Source of the DNA: Piscirickettsiaceae bacterium
Lineage (GTDB): Bacteria; Pseudomonadota; Gammaproteobacteria; Methylococcales; Cycloclasticaceae
Direction: 5' to 3'
Assembly (NCBI GenBank): GCA_002401365.1
Contig: NVSW01000104.1
Location: 1-5,957 of the forward strand
DNA: 5,957 nt
Part shown: positions 5,500 to 5,957 of the stretch, in pieces
Layout of the letters: every line of letters begins with the position of its first letter
How positions within the stretch are numbered: position 1 is the first letter of the stretch
Notes under the pieces: generated by a model
The model's input: the letters and a program-made list of their open reading frames with translations, nothing else
What the model was told of the DNA's origin: nothing
The model's database searches: none
Translations under genes and position numbers: made by a program

Positions 5500-5515
5500 G
5501 TTCTCGTTTCCTGCG

Positions 5516-5530
5516 GTTAAAATTCGTTAA
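5516..5530 (-). promoter_or_regulatory. Conserved leader block before lipoprotein copy 3
   Basis: This is an exact 15-nt match to 4586-4600, in the same place 16 nt 5' of the start codon and just ahead of the ribosome binding site. Confidence 0.5.
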
Positions 5531-5699
5531 CGCTTCAAAGCTACTCTTTTTTTCAAAGGAGGCGTTGGATGCTTGCCTGAAATTAGGTCAGTTTTGATGC
5601 TAGCATGACCATTATTGATAGTGTTGGCAGGATTAAAATAAACTGATCTATATCATTGAATTAGAATTTAAGTTTGGCTTCCATGAACAATGTATTACG

Positions 5700-5855
5700 T
5701 ATACCCAAGGGGCATCGGCAACTGGGACTGCGTCGCCTCAAGCGCCTACTTTTGGCGCCTCAAGCGCCTACTGTTGGTGCTCTACCTCCTGCATTCATGC
5801 AGTCGTATGTTTCATTGAAACGAAAAAAACGTTTTCGTTTAATTCAGTTTTATAA
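5700..5855 (+). repeat. Palindromic repeat element, long copy, inverted relative to 4868-4933
   Basis: TATACCCAAGGGGCAT (5700-5715) matches the other copy in 15 of 16 bases. GTTTCATTGAAACG (5809-5822), CGTTTAATTCAG (5836-5847) and TTTATAA (5849-5855) match exactly. The core AAACGAAAA...TTTTCGTTT makes a 9-bp stem, so the two copies differ in sequence between the conserved flanks while both can fold. Here 93 nt separate the two blocks, against 2 nt in the other copy. Confidence 0.65.
5734..5777 (+). repeat. 22-bp tandem direct repeat, two units
   Basis: CGCCTCAAGCGCCTACTTTTGG (5734-5755) is followed directly by a second unit (5756-5777) with one T-to-G change. GGCGC and GCGCC around CTCAA also form a hairpin. 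The pair is enclosed by GACTGC (5726-5731) and GCAGTC (5799-5804), and CTGCA-TTCA-TGCAG (5789-5802) adds a further hairpin. Confidence 0.8.
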
Positions 5856-5895
5856 CAAAGATAGGTGCTGTCTTAGTTAGTGAGTGGTTGGGATG

Positions 5896-5957
5896 CTAAT
5901 TTTGCTGATGTTTGGCTGTTAAGGCGCTCCATGCTTCCGCTTCAATAAATACACGTT
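5896..5957 (-). CDS. Second copy of the CDF C-terminal-like small protein, partial and 3'-truncated
   Basis: Only the end of the gene is in the window; its start lies beyond the right edge. The 19 visible residues, RVFIEAEAWSALTAKHQQN then TAG (5896-5898), match residues 29-46 of the protein at 4662-4868. At DNA level 5904-5957 matches 4733-4786 with 4 differences in 54. The match ends abruptly after CATCAGC, and this copy stops two codons later, so it lacks the 20-odd C-terminal residues including the CCGC cluster. The truncation adjoins the long copy of the palindromic repeat, which may have caused it. It may be a pseudogene. Confidence 0.55.
   Translation of the reverse strand, partial: RVFIEAEAWSALTAKHQQN

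Larger units (their letters stand above)
5500..5895. other. 396-nt spacer holding repeats but no credible gene
   Basis: From left to right: the lipoprotein leader block (5516-5530); a perfect 10-bp palindrome ATGCTAGCAT (5597-5606) within a GGTCA...TGACC pair (5586-5590, 5606-5610), which looks like an operator but has no known owner; and the long copy of the palindromic repeat with its tandem repeat (5700-5855). A plus-strand reading frame over 5674-5880 is made of these repeats and resembles no protein. Confidence 0.4.

Noticed and set aside
4868..5855. CRISPR-like wording (GTTTCATTGAAAC)
   Set aside because: Only two copies, in opposite orientation, far apart, with no regular spacers and no cas genes.
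5674..5880. Plus-strand reading frame of 68 codons (TTG start)
   Set aside because: It lies entirely over the palindromic element and its tandem repeat; composition and content come from the repeats, there is no ribosome binding site, and it resembles no protein family.
4200..5957. Chromosomal integron cassette array
   Set aside because: Small same-strand genes invite the idea, but no attC with proper core boxes follows the genes and no integrase is present; consensus 7-mers found by eye fall inside coding regions.

Overview
The window looks like chromosome of a moderately AT-rich gammaproteobacterium, probably marine or aquatic. This rests mainly on the PcnB sequence, which follows the gammaproteobacterial poly(A) polymerase pattern closely; no ribosomal or other taxonomic marker is present, so genus is not called.

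The left 2.5 kb is ordinary chromosome. The 5' part of pcnB runs off the left edge on the minus strand. It is followed by a complete minus-strand alpha/beta hydrolase carrying every active-site residue expected of fluoroacetate/haloacetate dehalogenases. A divergent 10-TM EamA/DMT-family transporter on the plus strand ends before a strong terminator at 2506-2547.

The right 3.4 kb is accessory and repeat-built. Three minus-strand genes encode paralogous EexN-type lipoproteins (about 2665-2936, 4323-4571 and 5227-5499). The first is broken by a frameshift inside its signal peptide and is easily missed. The other two are intact and share a 15-nt identical block just upstream of the ribosome binding site. 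Near them lie two copies of a small gene whose product resembles the cytoplasmic C-terminal domain of cation diffusion facilitator transporters (4662-4868, and a 3'-truncated copy leaving the window at 5896-5957). Between copies 1 and 2 sits a complete IS30-family element (3035-4098, 3-bp AAG target duplication). Its transposase is dead: a TAG replaces a conserved Trp and the DDE spacing appears shortened. A palindromic non-coding element occurs once in each orientation (4868-4933 and 5700-5855), the second copy carrying about 91 extra bp with a tandem repeat.

The accessory part is best read as a segmentally duplicated lipoprotein plus metal-domain module, remodelled by an IS and by a small palindromic repeat. 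Whether the lipoproteins exclude conjugative entry, as the founding Eex protein does, cannot be decided from the sequence. No integrase, CRISPR array, tRNA or rRNA was found.
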